A stretch of DNA of 64,000 nucleotides from positions 930,001 through 994,000 of the forward strand of contig CM038924.1 in the NCBI GenBank assembly GCA_021904315.1, given 5' to 3'. The position numbers were made by a program, and so were the translations under genes. The notes under the pieces were generated by a model. It was not told where the DNA came from. It made no database searches and was given only the letters and a program-made list of their open reading frames with translations. Source of the stretch: Sphagnum magellanicum. Taxonomy: Eukaryota > Streptophyta > Sphagnopsida > Sphagnales > Sphagnaceae. This document shows, piece after piece, positions 12,757 to 25,301 of the stretch (position 1 is its first letter; the number at the start of each line of letters is the position of its first letter).

Positions 12757-14558
12757 TAGTTAATTATATCAATTATTATGATAGATATAGCCAATTGTTG
12801 GATGGTTTGATTAATTAGAATAATATTAGGAAATTTTTTAATTCACACCTTTTTTGGTTTAATTCACACCCTTCGTGTGTCCGATTTTATGCAGATTAAA
12901 CTTTAAGAGTACGTTCCTTTATCAGTTCAATTACTTATGTGGGCAAGTTCTCGAATTATGCCTTGATTAACCACAGACCCCACACTTATGTCCTTCCACG
13001 TATTCAAAATGAGACTTGTCTCTAGTCGTGCTTGTCTTGTTCTTAGAGCCTGCAGGTCTGCCGCGTTTCTTGACCACAACCAAGGGCTCTTGAACTTGAA
13101 CATCAGGCGAGAATGTTTAGACTTTTGAGTTGTACATGACTCTAAGGATTTAAAGCATTGTGACGCATTTTTACACACCTTTAACATGAAGATATGCACT
13201 CACAAACCCGCTTGGAAGTTGAACTACTATGTAGTTGTAGTCTAACAAGTACGGTGGTTCAATGTAATGCAATGAAGTTCACTAAAAATTTAATGCGTTG
13301 TGTCCAACATCTACACATAACATCCTAATCTAACATGCATTGGATTTTTGAAAAGCTAATCTAAAAGGAGCCATGTTACAAAATCTCATAAGTTTTTATT
13401 TTATATTTTTTATATTTTTTTGATCAAGAGTTAAGCTTTGAACTAGAAACCACTTTGCTTAAATTGAAAGAAAAACAGGCAATTCAACCCCCTCTACTTC
13501 TAACAAGTGTAGCTCCCTTACAACAACTCCAATGATGCTGAAAATTGAGGAGAACCTTCTAGACCTCTCAAACTAAAACTGATTTAAATTTGACACAAAT
13601 CCAACGCTGGATTTGGGAGGAATAACTAATTGAACCAAAAATCCAGAAGCTTTGCTACAAGTACTTGTTACACACAACTTCCTTCCATATTTGATTCTTG
13701 CACACACCCTTTCCATGAACACCTCTCCACACGTAAGAACTAAAAATTCTTCCTCACACTTCTTCCTCCTCTTTCTTTCTCCCTTCCATACACACAATAC
13801 CCTTTCTCTTGGTAAGCCTCCATGACCTTCCTTGAGCTTGTTTCCCTTGTCCAATGAAAGCTTTGAAATCCTTTGCTCCAATCAATGGCTTCCTCATCCT
13901 TCTAGAGCTAATGAGAATTGAGAATAAATTGCCATCCAATTGAGTTTAGGATGAGAATTCTTCGGCCCAATGAGACACAAGAAATATTCCATCCTCCAAT
14001 CAAATAGGATGACAATCCTCGTGATTAATGGGATTGGAGGATTCATCCCTTCCCTTATTTTGGATATCTTGATGAGAACTCTTGAGTTTGATCCTTATCC
14101 TTTCCGTCCGTTGACCTTCACATCCTACTTCTTCATCCTAATTACTTCAAGTAACTAACTATTAGGATAGTTTATCGGTAGTAACAAGTAACATCTTTGA
14201 ATTCTTACTTGATTAATTCAATGGTTAAACTAACATCCCCGTGTACCATTTACTCTTTTGATATCCCCTACCTATTTATTTTACCATGCACTAGTTAACT
14301 ATGTAGTACATACTAAATTGAAAGTAAAATTTGCACCACAAAAAATCCCCACATACTTCTACATCCACCGTCGAAATTAGGGTTTGATGAATCCATTAGA
14401 TCTAGGATGTTCGAGTTTTCATGAGGTTCCGCCGTCACTCCCACACCTTACGCTTACCCTAATTTGTTAAATAAAAAGGCCTCGACCCCTTCTGAACGCA
14501 AGTACCACATTGTTTATACTACCTTCTTGGTTTTTGTTGATGTAGGTGAGAATTAGTC

Positions 14559-14972
14559 ATGGCGGATGATGTCCCTACGCCTTCGAATCTTCCAATTGCA
14601 CCAGTAGAATAGGAAGAGCTTAAAGAAACATTGTTCAACGCGATTGTTTTTCAACGACCGCGCGAAAAAAAACCGCCCAAGCGAGTGGTGCGCAATCGAG
14701 TCAATCGTTCGGCATGGGATCGTCGATTGTCTCCTAACCCACATGCTTTAACAATCTATCTAGAATTCGTTCCTGCTCGTGGAGCCACGCCAGAAAGGTT
14801 TGAAGAGTATTAATGCGAAGATGATGATGTCCGTCTCCATTGTTGAACGTGGGTTCCCAGTGATGGCCATTATTGTTGGCTACAAGAGCCAATCAACCCC
14901 CTTTCCATGGAGCACCGAATCGAGTACCTCGCTCGCACCATTCGTCGCATTCTAGATTTTTTGCAATTCTGA
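14559..14972 (+). pseudogene. Unrecognised GC-richer pseudogene, 138 codons with three in-frame stops
   Basis: From the ATG at 14559 one frame stays coherent to the TGA at 14970-14972. It gives an acidic start (MADDVPTPSNLP), a very basic middle (EKKPPKRVVRNRVNRS) and a Trp/Arg-containing end (MEHRIEYLARTIRRILDFLQF is near the C-terminus). It is broken only by TAG at 14610, TAA at 14811 and TGA at 14847. Each of these is one C-to-T change away from a sense codon (CAG, CAA, CGA). There is no frameshift. The segment contains CpG-rich codons unlike the surrounding AT-rich DNA. I do not recognise the family; a retroelement or other transposon protein is possible. Confidence 0.5.
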
Positions 14973-15770
14973 TCTATCCTTTAAATCGGTTATAAAGTTA
15001 CAATTCACCTGAGGCTACTCAGGTGGAAATGTTAATATTTAAGTCTGATTTGATTCTATTTAAAAGTCTGATAGAAGTGAAACTAAATAAAGATGTATTA
15101 GGACTACATCCTAAAAATCTTACAAGTACATCATTAGTGCTTGAAGATTCTTCTACAAACTAACTTAACCTTGTCATGGCGAAATGTTATTGTTAATTAT
15201 GGGCTTATATTCCCTATATATCAATAAATCACATTTAATTCTACATTCCATTTCCCTTCTCTACAACATAAAAGGGATAATGTACTTTAAAAGGTTTACT
15301 AGGTGTTTAATTGATTAAGCGCTACATCAACTGAAATAAAGAAGTACTATATGCCTAGAAATATCACAAAAGTTGATTCAACTATTAATAATCACTACTT
15401 CAAGGCTTATAAGCATTCAAATCATTAGTACTAAGGAAAATTACGAAACTAAAACTTAACTAATTGTTGAGCTATAATCCATGGCTCACAAGCACTCTAG
15501 TGAACAAGAAATTGTTTTACAATTCCAAAATGCACATTGATTTCGAAATGAGTTTTTTTTATTGAATCTAAACTATTACTACATTTTTCTTTCATTGGGC
15601 CCTTTAGAGGTGTGTAAATGTTTTCCTCCCCATTTTCCTCTCCATCCCATGCAAACCTTTCATCAACAAACTTGCACCTATTCAATGTCTCCCAAACACC
15701 TTTGCTAATCTTTTTAACTATTTTATCCTTCTACACATTGTCCAAGCTTGCCAAATAATTAGTTATATAT

Positions 15771-16591
15771 TGATGCGCTCCCAAGACCCTAGTTAGTCCC
15801 AAATTGGGGCTAAATTACTCAAGTTGCAGAATTGTGGGGGACTCGGGGCACGCTCCCAACTCTCAACACTAAAAGGGGTAGAGGGGCGTGCTGAAGCTCC
15901 GGGATGGGACTAGGAAAAGTGATAAGCTATTCATTTATTCGAACTGGCATCAAACCTACCAACAAGTTGGTTAGTTCACATTCTAAAGCACCCTTGGTGC
16001 TAGGACAAGCCACGGGCAACTCTGGACTCACTTAACTCACCATGGCCCAGACTTGGGGGAAGCCACCACCTTCCCCCATGTAGTATATTTTGTGCCTCTC
16101 CGCAGCACCCACATCTGAATGGCTTTTTGTCCCGGGACTCCTAAGGAGGAGTCTTGAAATTGTCCCGGTTTAGACTCCCGGGACTTTGAGCGATCATAAC
16201 TCTTTGCTTAGACCTCCGATTGGGATGAGATCTAAAGAAAACTTGTAGCTGTCCTTGAGAGATTTCCAACGGTGCGTTGCACTCCCCTTGCATTCATCGG
16301 GGTCGGGTGGATTCCCGACTTTTAGTGGTTGGGAGTCAAACTGCCAGTTTGATTCTTGGCCTTTCTTTTTGCCATAACTTGTGCTACAGATGTCCAAATG
16401 GCTAATGCGAGGCCATTTTCGACATCTACACTTTAATAGCTTTCCAATGATATAAAGAACACCTCAATGCGAGGTGTTTTTGACCCTTGTAATGGAACTT
16501 TGAAGTTTCGGGAGTCCTTGAGGACTTCCAAGTCCCAATTTCGAGAATGTGAGTTTCATCCTCACACTTCCCTCATAGTAGGGTTGTGACA
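15771..16591 (-). mobile_element. Second solo LTR of the same family, inverted, with TATAT target-site duplication
   Basis: The element begins TGATGCGCTCCC and ends GGGTTGTGACA, the reverse complement of the ends of the copy at 4711-5530. Its length is 821 bp against 820 bp. Both share conserved blocks, for example the GGGGGAAGGTGGTGGCTTCCCCC segment (5226 onward in the first copy, reverse-complemented near 16055-16077 here). TATAT at 15766-15770 and at 16592-16596 forms the 5-bp target duplication. No internal region is present. The copies differ visibly in sequence, so they are separate insertions, not a recent duplication. Confidence 0.88.
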
Positions 16592-16599
16592 TATATACA

Positions 16600-18655
16600 C
16601 CCTTTTTGCCCATAATATAAACTCCATGTGCAAATACAAATATAAAAACAAAGTGCAAGGTCTGTCAGTGACAATGGTTGCAAAATTAATTACAAAGCCC
16701 ATTTATCCACCCTCCTCATGAAATGGAAGACTATATGAATCTCCAAGTTCACAATCTTGCGACTTGGGTCACAAATAGAAGGCTCCAGAGTCTTATACTA
16801 CAAGTGAAATCAAAATAGAACCTTATGTCATTATTAAACATGTACATGTCATAACAACTAACTTAGACATGAAATCAAAATTTGAATTTTTTTCTTGTTG
16901 GAAATATGTAAAGAATCTTGCAACTCATCATGACCATATCCAATATTTTAGAAAAGATGGGTAACAAAAGGTATTCACTTACTACCTATGATGATGATGA
17001 TGATGATGATGAACCTACTTTCAAACTCAATGGGTGAAGATTGTATTGTAACTCATGACAAGATTGGAAGGAATCTTACTTAACGCTCACATGTTAGATT
17101 ATGGAACATTGCTAACAACCCTTGAGTTGGGACCCATTGAAACTTCACATATAATTAGTACAAGATTGTGAAGATTATTATATATAGTAGTTCACCTTGA
17201 TGCGAGTGTATTATCACATTATCAATTTGGCAATAATTAACATGTGTAATAAGAGACAAAATACAAGGTAATCACAGACCCATCTAGTGAATATGTTAGT
17301 TCATAAATCATTTAGTGAATTTGTGAGCTCATGACCCATCTATTGAATTTGTCAAAGTTCATATTGATAACAAAATTACAACCCATTGACATGGTGTTGT
17401 TTTTACTCTCGTCCTTTAGTTGTAATTGAAATCCATTTATTTACCATGCATAAATAAACCAACTTGCCACTATCAACACATCACAAAACTTTGTAATGTA
17501 TTTGATGTGCCAAATTAAGTGAAAAAAAACCTAATAATGGAAGGCTAGCTAATGTTCCACTTGTGACTATGGTTGGCAATTTGGTGGATAACTTCACCAC
17601 CTACAAAAACCCAAGGATGAAAATTTCACATTGTAAAACCACTTCAAACTTACAACATGACATGAATTTGTGTTAGGGTTTCCACCTAGCTCCATTTATT
17701 CTCCAAGGTGATCAACACGTGGCCAAGATTGTACCAAAATCAATAGCCAATTGCACATGACAATGCATGGAAAGAACATCAAGAATGAATGTCTTACTTG
17801 AAATTAGTTCAATAGAGGGTGACTTGCACACAATATCCTAGCAAAAGATGGGGTTGTTGGAACCCACCTACACATTTTCAAATGTCATCAACTTTTTATC
17901 AAATTGTTGAAAAGATGGTTAATTAAGCTCCTAGTGCTCATTATCCATGTAATAAACTATGTGATTTTAGAAGTGAACAAAACATTTAAATTATTTAAGA
18001 GCTTCATTTGATGACGCTAGAATATTTGATTGTGAACTCAAGGCCAAAAGTAGTTGCTTGAGAAAGAGTAGTCGCTCAAGAATGAACTTAACCCTAATCT
18101 TACATATTTATCTTTACTCATAGAATGGCAACATGTTTTAATATTAGAAACTATAAATTATATTTGGTGTAGTTCCTTTTTTGCCAACCCCAAGAAACAC
18201 AAATGATTAAGATATAATGAACTACATTTGAAAGGCCTTGGACTATTCAGAAATATGCGCTTCATGAATGACAACTTGTCTCAAGCTATTTTCAATCACA
18301 TTACATTCAACATTGTATTGTCGTCATTCCATATGAACAATGAAGTAAGTTGTTAGCAACAACATGAGAATAACTAAAACATGGAAGCTTCTGAAATGAC
18401 AATGTGTAATAACCTGGCTTGGAAAAAAGACTCTTGTTGTCTTTGCAAGAATGCACCAAGTTTCGTGCTACTTGCAAGCTTGAAACAAAGGGTGGGAATG
18501 GTCAAGATGTGCAACAAAGAATCCACTTCACATGTATGGTTGCAAGTGATTAGGTTACTTCATACAAGTTATTTTAGTCAACTTGTCAATAGCCAAAAAT
18601 AAATTTGTTAAAAACCAAAATTTTCATCCTTAGTAAAACATTGAAGATCGAAATA
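16600..18655. other. AT-rich spacer without recognisable genes
   Basis: Nothing gene-like is visible. The only distinctive item is a (GAT)n microsatellite of eight to nine units at about 16988-17012. Confidence 0.5.
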
Positions 18656-18960
18656 TAAACATTATTCAACTATTACATAAGGTATTTTTCCTTGAATAAT
18701 ATTGTCATGGATGTATTACAAAATTGTTAGTAAAAAATATAGATTCAATAATATCAAAATTTTAAAAATTGAAATTAAAATTGGTATATATATCTTTTAC
18801 ATTATTCATTATTCAGTAAACATTATTCAACTATTACATAAGGTATTTTTCCTTGAATAATATTTTCTTGGATGTAAAAAAAAATTGTTAGTAAAAAATC
18901 TAGAAACAATAATATCAACATTTTTAAAATTGTAATTAAAATTGGTATATATATCTTTTA
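18656..18960. repeat. Direct duplication of a 144-bp segment (period 161)
   Basis: The segment starting TAAACATTATTCAACTATTA and ending TATATATATCTTTTA occurs at 18656-18799 and again at 18817-18960, separated by 17 bp. The copies differ at a small number of positions, so the duplication is fairly recent relative to the surrounding decay. Confidence 0.85.
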
Positions 18961-19303
18961 GAAATAGTGGTTCCAAATTTATAGTTGAAGAATAAGAATT
19001 GGCAAAGATTAATGGGAATTTAAAAGTTTAAATGAGTTATGATAATAAATCATTCTATATTTTTGGTTATAACAATAATCAATGAAGCCTTAAATCATGC
19101 CAATTTCTTGTCAAATATAATCTATTCAAGGCCTACCAATCATATTATTTGCAACATATGAAATATTCAAAAATAGTTTCTTGGCTACCTATAGCCATCA
19201 AATACACATTTCCATAGGAAGTGTATTTTGTTTGTTATTGGGTTTAGGTTGTTTAGTGGTCGGCCAATCAACAAATGTACATGTTTGAACACTTCATCGT
19301 GCA

Positions 19304-19615
19304 TTCAATCTAGGCCATTCAATCAAACAAAGAAAGCCTATGACTAGTTGAAGTTGATGTTTAAAATAAAACAAACAAACAACAAAAATGTTTGTTACTA
19401 GGTGGTGTGTCCATTATCTAGTTGTTCACAAACCAGCATGTATGTTAATTGTAGGATGATTCAATCTAGGCCATTCAATCAATACAATGAAAGCTTGTGA
19501 CCAGTTGATGCTTGTAATGTAGATAACAACCATATAGTAAAAATGTATGTTATTAGTTAGTATGTCCATTATCTAACTGTTGCCGAACCAACATGTACGA
19601 TTGTAGGATGATGTG
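19304..19615. repeat. Direct tandem duplication, period about 156 bp
   Basis: TTCAATCTAGGCCATTCAATCA begins at 19304 and recurs at 19460. The following sequences (AAGCCTATGACTAGTTGA, TGTCCATTATCTAGTTGTT, ACCAGCATGTATG) recur in the same order with moderate divergence. Confidence 0.75.
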
Positions 19616-22600
19616 TGTGGAAAATCTGGGTTGTTGATCCAAAACCACATTGATCAATGGCATTAGGTCTTGTGGCTAGTTTAGGTCAAGGTTCATTTTT
19701 GTAACAACAATTGAATTCTACAGTTGAATGTTTGAAGTGTGCAAAACTTGTGTGAGAAGCAACAACCACTACTAGAAAAATGGCATTCTATGATTGCACA
19801 CCCTTTAATAACTATGGTCCAAATTCAATCATGTAGTCATATAAGTTTCTTAGTCGCAAACACTTTCGTGACTATAGTCATGTAGATTGCTACATGACTA
19901 GAGGTTTAAAGTTTAAGGTTGATGGATGACATGTGTCCTTTCTTCTTTACTTCTATTTTGGTGGGAGAAAATATCATGCCTTATGTTGTTATTGTTTATC
20001 TTCACTTCATAAAGGAGGATAAAGAAAAAATTCATTCTTAAGCTTTGAATTCTCAAAGTTCATCCTAAATTCATTATTGCCATGAAAGGCATTGTTGCTA
20101 TTGGCTTTTGGAGACTTGATTTGGGGACTTTTAGTGCACCATTGCTATTAACTTTAAAAGACTTGGCACAATTCAATGAGTTGTTTGGTGGTGGATGCCT
20201 CCCCCCCAAATCATGTTGTGGCCATCTTTCTAGCCCGTCTTTGGTGCTCATTTTTTTCTAACTAATTGAAGGAAGTTTGGTGTGAAATGAGGATTCTTTG
20301 ATGGCAATATGAGTGTTATAAATTTTTTAGGGTTTAGTGGTCAATGTTCTACAATTGCATAAGATATCAACACGGAGGTATAAATAAGCCTAGGACTAAT
20401 TTGCCTTTTCCAATTGTTGTTTACTTCTGATTGTTGGGTTGTTTGCAACTTCTTCGAGAAGGAGAAACATGGCTTAGGCATGCTAGTTTTCCACTTTCGA
20501 AAATGGCACAAAGCCTTTCCAACAAACATCAAGTAGTCATTCAAGTTCGAAAAGGTGGTGTCCGCTTGGAATGCCATGGCCTAAATCTAATGTATTTTTT
20601 TGTCTCTCAATCTACACACTTCTTTGTGACCCAGGTACATGTAGACACATGTGAAAAATTGAATTCAAGGTTATAGTGTCTTATGGAGGATATATGTTTT
20701 TTTCTACTATGATTAATAAAAGAATTCAATGGTAATTGATTTGGGTTTTTACCTTTTGCTTTTGTTTCACAGACTACCCCTATTATTGAACTTAATCAAC
20801 TAAAGAATGGTGATTTTATAGAATTAAATGATGGTGACTAGTTTTATTTCATTGCCACTAAATGCCTTCTGACAGTGGACATTAAGTAGCGTGATGAACT
20901 TCCCCACAACCAACTTGAATCAACAATTGTGCAACTCCAAGAAACAACCAACAATTTGACAAGCTCTAAAACTTTCGCTAACAACTCGTGCCTCACATTG
21001 GACAAGTTTGATTAGGGAGTAAGCTTTTACAAATTGAATTTAGTTCAATGACTACCCAATTGTAGAGCATGAAAAACAACCTGGCAAATTCTAAGGATGC
21101 GATTATAAGCTCAACACGATGCCCATTCACAAACATCATTATTCTAGAATTTGAAAACAAATACTTACACCATCAATTGATCATGGCAAAGAGAGAAATA
21201 GGGGAATTCATGACTAGGATATTTGTGAATGAGGGCCTTCTTAAAGACCTAAAAGTTGAGAAGATGGAGCTAGAAAGAAAACTATCATAGACCCACAAAA
21301 GGTTGAATGAAAACATGGTCATGTTAATGAAGGTGCATGATTCTTGTCTATGGGACTAGCCAATTTGAAATTGGGACCCAAACCTAGAAATTGATCATGA
21401 TTATCATGTGGGAATTGGAAACATGGACCTTTATTTCTTTTTGTAACTAAGATGCATCCATTCCATGTAGATTTAATATTTTTTTTTTTCGTTTTGGTGT
21501 CTGCACTCTATCATGCACCTTGAAGCTTTTTAACTTCCAAGTTACCTTTTTTTAATGCGCATTTGGATTAGTGTGGGACATGTTGCGTTCAATATCATAT
21601 CTTTTAGTGGCATTCAAAATAGTGCTACAATAAACCTAAAAGTGTTTTGTGAAAAATTGCATGTTTGCAACAACAACACATACCATAATTCGTTCAACAT
21701 CTTCCACATTAATGATAAATTTGACTGTTTCTAAAAGTTTTTGTCCAATATTTGATTTTAGCAACGGGCAGTGGTTAGAACATGAACACCTAAACAACAT
21801 CTATTGCATGAGTGTCCAATCCTTCAAGAATTTCAAAGGTTTGGAGAATTTGATGTGCAATGGTTTATTTGAGGTAACAACAACATATATTTCACATTTG
21901 GGGGTTCAAGCTTCAAATAGTTCCCCCGACAACCACAACCTTGTAGAAAAATCAGGTATGGGATTTAATGGATGTCGAACAAAAGTTTTTTACACTCACA
22001 AAATAGTTTTTGTTGTTGGAAAATGAGAGAAATATTGAGGCCACTATGGAACGTCGTTCCACCAAGCTCACACAAGTGCAAGCTCAAATGCACAAGTTGG
22101 AGATTGAAGCTTTATGTGATAGACCCCACAATGTTTTCTCTTGTTCTTACTACTCTCTTCCTTTTATCTTTTGTCATTTTTGCATACCTTTTAGGACTCA
22201 AAAAAAGTTTCAATTTCTGGCATCTCCTTCTTAGGACAAGAATCCCTTCTCAATGGGAGTAATCCTTGTAAATCCTTTTTTGCAAGCTCACCCACTGTTT
22301 TATTACAATTTTTACAAGATTAAAAAAAAAAATTCATCGTCATCTATTTGAAGATGGGAATTGAAGTCAAGGAAGGATTGATTGTCTTACCCATATTTGT
22401 TATCACACATAATATTTTCACAATCAGATATTTCTTTAATGTTAAAACAATATTTGACATATAGTTTGTAATTGGTTGTTTTTTTACATTTGTGGTAATA
22501 AATAAAAAGTTGATTTCACCCTTGACAATGTGGAGACCAAGATCCAAAATCAATTAAAGGTATCTATTTCCAAAAAGTTGTTACATTACATAGCAAGTTG

Positions 22601-23289
22601 ATATTGGACCATCATATTGAAAATAGTGACACCACTTTTAGGGATAGAATTTCCATGTATTCTAGGAGAAAGCATTTGAAGGGCCCAAATTTTCTCATTT
22701 GGGTTTGGGTGTGGGGGATGGATTGTTTAGTTTAGTTCACAATGTAATCCCCATTATGTTTCCATCACATTCCCAATGTGTTATAGTCAAGTTCTCAACA
22801 AATTTTGAATGAAAGAAAAAGTCAACAAAATACGACTTCATCCTTTGATTGGTCATATACGTATTGTTGCTTGTAACTAGGATGCGACTTTTTTGGTGAA
22901 CAATGGGAACAAGTTATGTGTTGTCACGTGTCCCAACTTTTAATAATAATAAAAATATTATTATTTTGAAATAATTTAATATGTTTAATTTTTATGTTTG
23001 GATGGTTTAGATTATGACATGTGGTGCAATAGAAATTTGCCACGTGGCATATTGATTGAATTTGTCCAAATTCAATTTAAATCAATATTTAGGTATGTAG
23101 GTTGAACTAGGTACCTACCTACCTACCCATTTAGGTTAAATGCCTATCTAGATAGGGTCTATTTACCTACCTAGGCCAAATACCTACTTAGGTAGGTAGG
23201 TAGGTAAGTAGGCAGAAAAGTAGGTAGATAAGTTAGGGAAATAGGTAGTTAGGTGTAAGTACATGAATATTTATATTTAATTTTGGGTT

Positions 23290-24410
23290 AAATTTTTTTT
23301 ATTGACTCATCTCATATGCCCATGTTTTAAAATATGAAAATGTAAAGACAAAACACTTTGTTTATATACTTTTCAACATGAGAATGAAAACCAAAACATA
23401 TGGGATAAACTTTTTAGTTGTAGACTACTTATAACTAATAAGTTTATCCCATATGTTGTAACTTTCATTCACATTTTGAAATATATATAAGTAAGTAGGT
23501 AAATGATAATTAATTGGAAAATTAATTAACTAATAAAATTAATAATTATTTAATGAATAAAATATTAAAAAATAAATTAATAAAATTACTAATTAACAAC
23601 TAAACTAGAAACTAACTAATTCACTTTATAAACTATCCAACTAACTAATTATTTATAGTAATAATCATCAATATATTATGAATACTGAATTAATTATATT
23701 ATCTAGGTAAATAGTAATAATATTTAATTTTAATTATATATTAACTATAATGATCTATCAACAATTTAATTAGCTAATTAATATTTCATAACCAAATAAA
23801 TTAATATAATAATTGAAATATCAAGTAACTAATAATTATAAATTATAATAATTGAATAGTAATTTAAAAATCTAATAATATAATTAAAACCTAGCTTAGG
23901 TTAACAATTTTATTTATATTATTTTCATTAGTATTTTCATTTTTATAGTTCATAATAAATATAAATGTAAACATTTAATAGTACCAATAACATTAATTCA
24001 ATTATTATTATAGCTAGTTGGTAGCCAAGATTAACTATTTTATTTTTATTATTCATATTATTATTTCACTCATTATAGCTATTTGTGAACTATTAAAATA
24101 AAAAATTTATATTCTTACGAAGTATTATTTTCCTAAAATTTTTTTCTGCATTTGTATAATAATTTATTATATTTCCATTCTAATTACTATAGTAATTATT
24201 ATAAAATAATAAAAATGAAAATAAAAATTATATATCAGTAATTGATTATAGTCATTGATTAATTAATAATTTATAAATATTAATTATAAATTTGAAATAT
24301 AGAAAATTAAAAATATATATTAATATTTCTTGGTAATTATTATAATATATTAATACTTCATAATTGATTACGTGTAATAATAATGTAATTTGTAGCTAGC
24401 CTAGGTTAGG

Positions 24411-24442
<32 letters not shown>

Positions 24443-24960
24443 GTCACTTGTTAGAACTATTTTAAAAATTTCAATAAATAAATAAGTAATATTTAAAAAA
24501 ATTCAATCAATAAATAAATACATTAATCATTTGAAAATAATTTAATAATGATATAATTATATGTATATATATATATATATAAGTAATTTTTTTCAGTAAT
24601 TATATATATATATATTTCCTATCATTCTAATATCATCATCATCATCATTATGATAATTATGTAATACAATATTACTATATTAAAAAAATTAGTGAAAAAT
24701 AATGTTGAAATTTAGTTTTTTATTACATGTAATTACTATAAATACATAATAAAGAATATGAATAATAATTAATGTCATTTCTAATAATTTTAAGAAGTAT
24801 AATAAGATGGTTTGGATAAACTTGTAATATGGGCATAGTATATTTAGTAAATATCTTACATAAAATTTTAATATACTCAAAATATACACTAATTAGTGTA
24901 ACCATAATATTGAGGCCATTTATGTTAATAATAATACTTGAATACACATGTAATATGGTT
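23290..24960. other. Extremely AT-rich block
   Basis: Almost pure A/T sequence with TAATAA/ATTATT texture, including a (TTA)n microsatellite (24412-24441), a TATATA run (24565-24580) and another at 24602-24616. Frames here are stop-poor by chance only. It is preceded by a TAGG/CCTA tetranucleotide-rich stretch (23090-23260), an order also seen at 12110-12755. Confidence 0.7.
23362..23490. repeat. Fold-back with about 40-50-bp arms
   Basis: AACATATGGGATAAACT at 23395-23411 is exactly complementary to AGTTTATCCCATATGTT at 23441-23457. The pairing continues outward imperfectly (GAATGAAAA/TTTCATTC, then TTCAACATG/CATTTTGAA). The 29-base loop is AT-rich. A fold-back or MITE-like element is possible, but no flanking target duplication is evident. 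Confidence 0.7.
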
Positions 24961-25301
24961 ATTCATATAAATTCAAAATATATATTTATAAATCATGATA
25001 CCTTCAATTATATTTTTTTAAATTCACAAAACATACCTTTGTATACTCATAGAGTTGCAACTAAATTGGTCACATTTGCAACTAATGAAACATAAATTGT
25101 TTTTCTTGGATGAAAACCAAACTAAATGTTGTTCACATGGAAGGATGAACACCAAAATAGTTGCAAACTAGTCATAGTGTAGTCGCAAATATGACCAACA
25201 CAAGAAATAGTTGCAAAAATGTCCAAATGTAGTTGCAAATAACTAGTAGTCGCATGTAGTCACAAATAGAGTGATTACATTTTGACCAATTTCTACTAGT
25301 G

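Larger units (their letters stand above)
19767..25301. mobile_element. Region bounded by CACTA-like termini (tentative element)
   Basis: At 19767 the sequence CACTACTAGAAAAATGGC has the form of a plant CACTA terminal repeat. At 25301 the reverse complement CACTAGTAGAAATTGGTC ends a stretch rich in subterminal TTTGCAACTA/TTTGCGACTA motifs (25040-25270). The two ends match at about three quarters of the first 16 bases, but the flanking triplets (AAC and TAT) do not form a target duplication. They may therefore be ends of different or nested elements. Between them are small frames, including a coiled, Lys/Glu-rich one at 21069-21290, but no recognisable transposase. The interior is partly the AT-rich block at 23290-24960. 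Confidence 0.3.

Noticed and set aside
12927-13199. 90-codon minus frame with balanced composition
   Set aside because: No recognised motif, no neighbouring exon and no clear start; possibly part of an old element, but not supportable.
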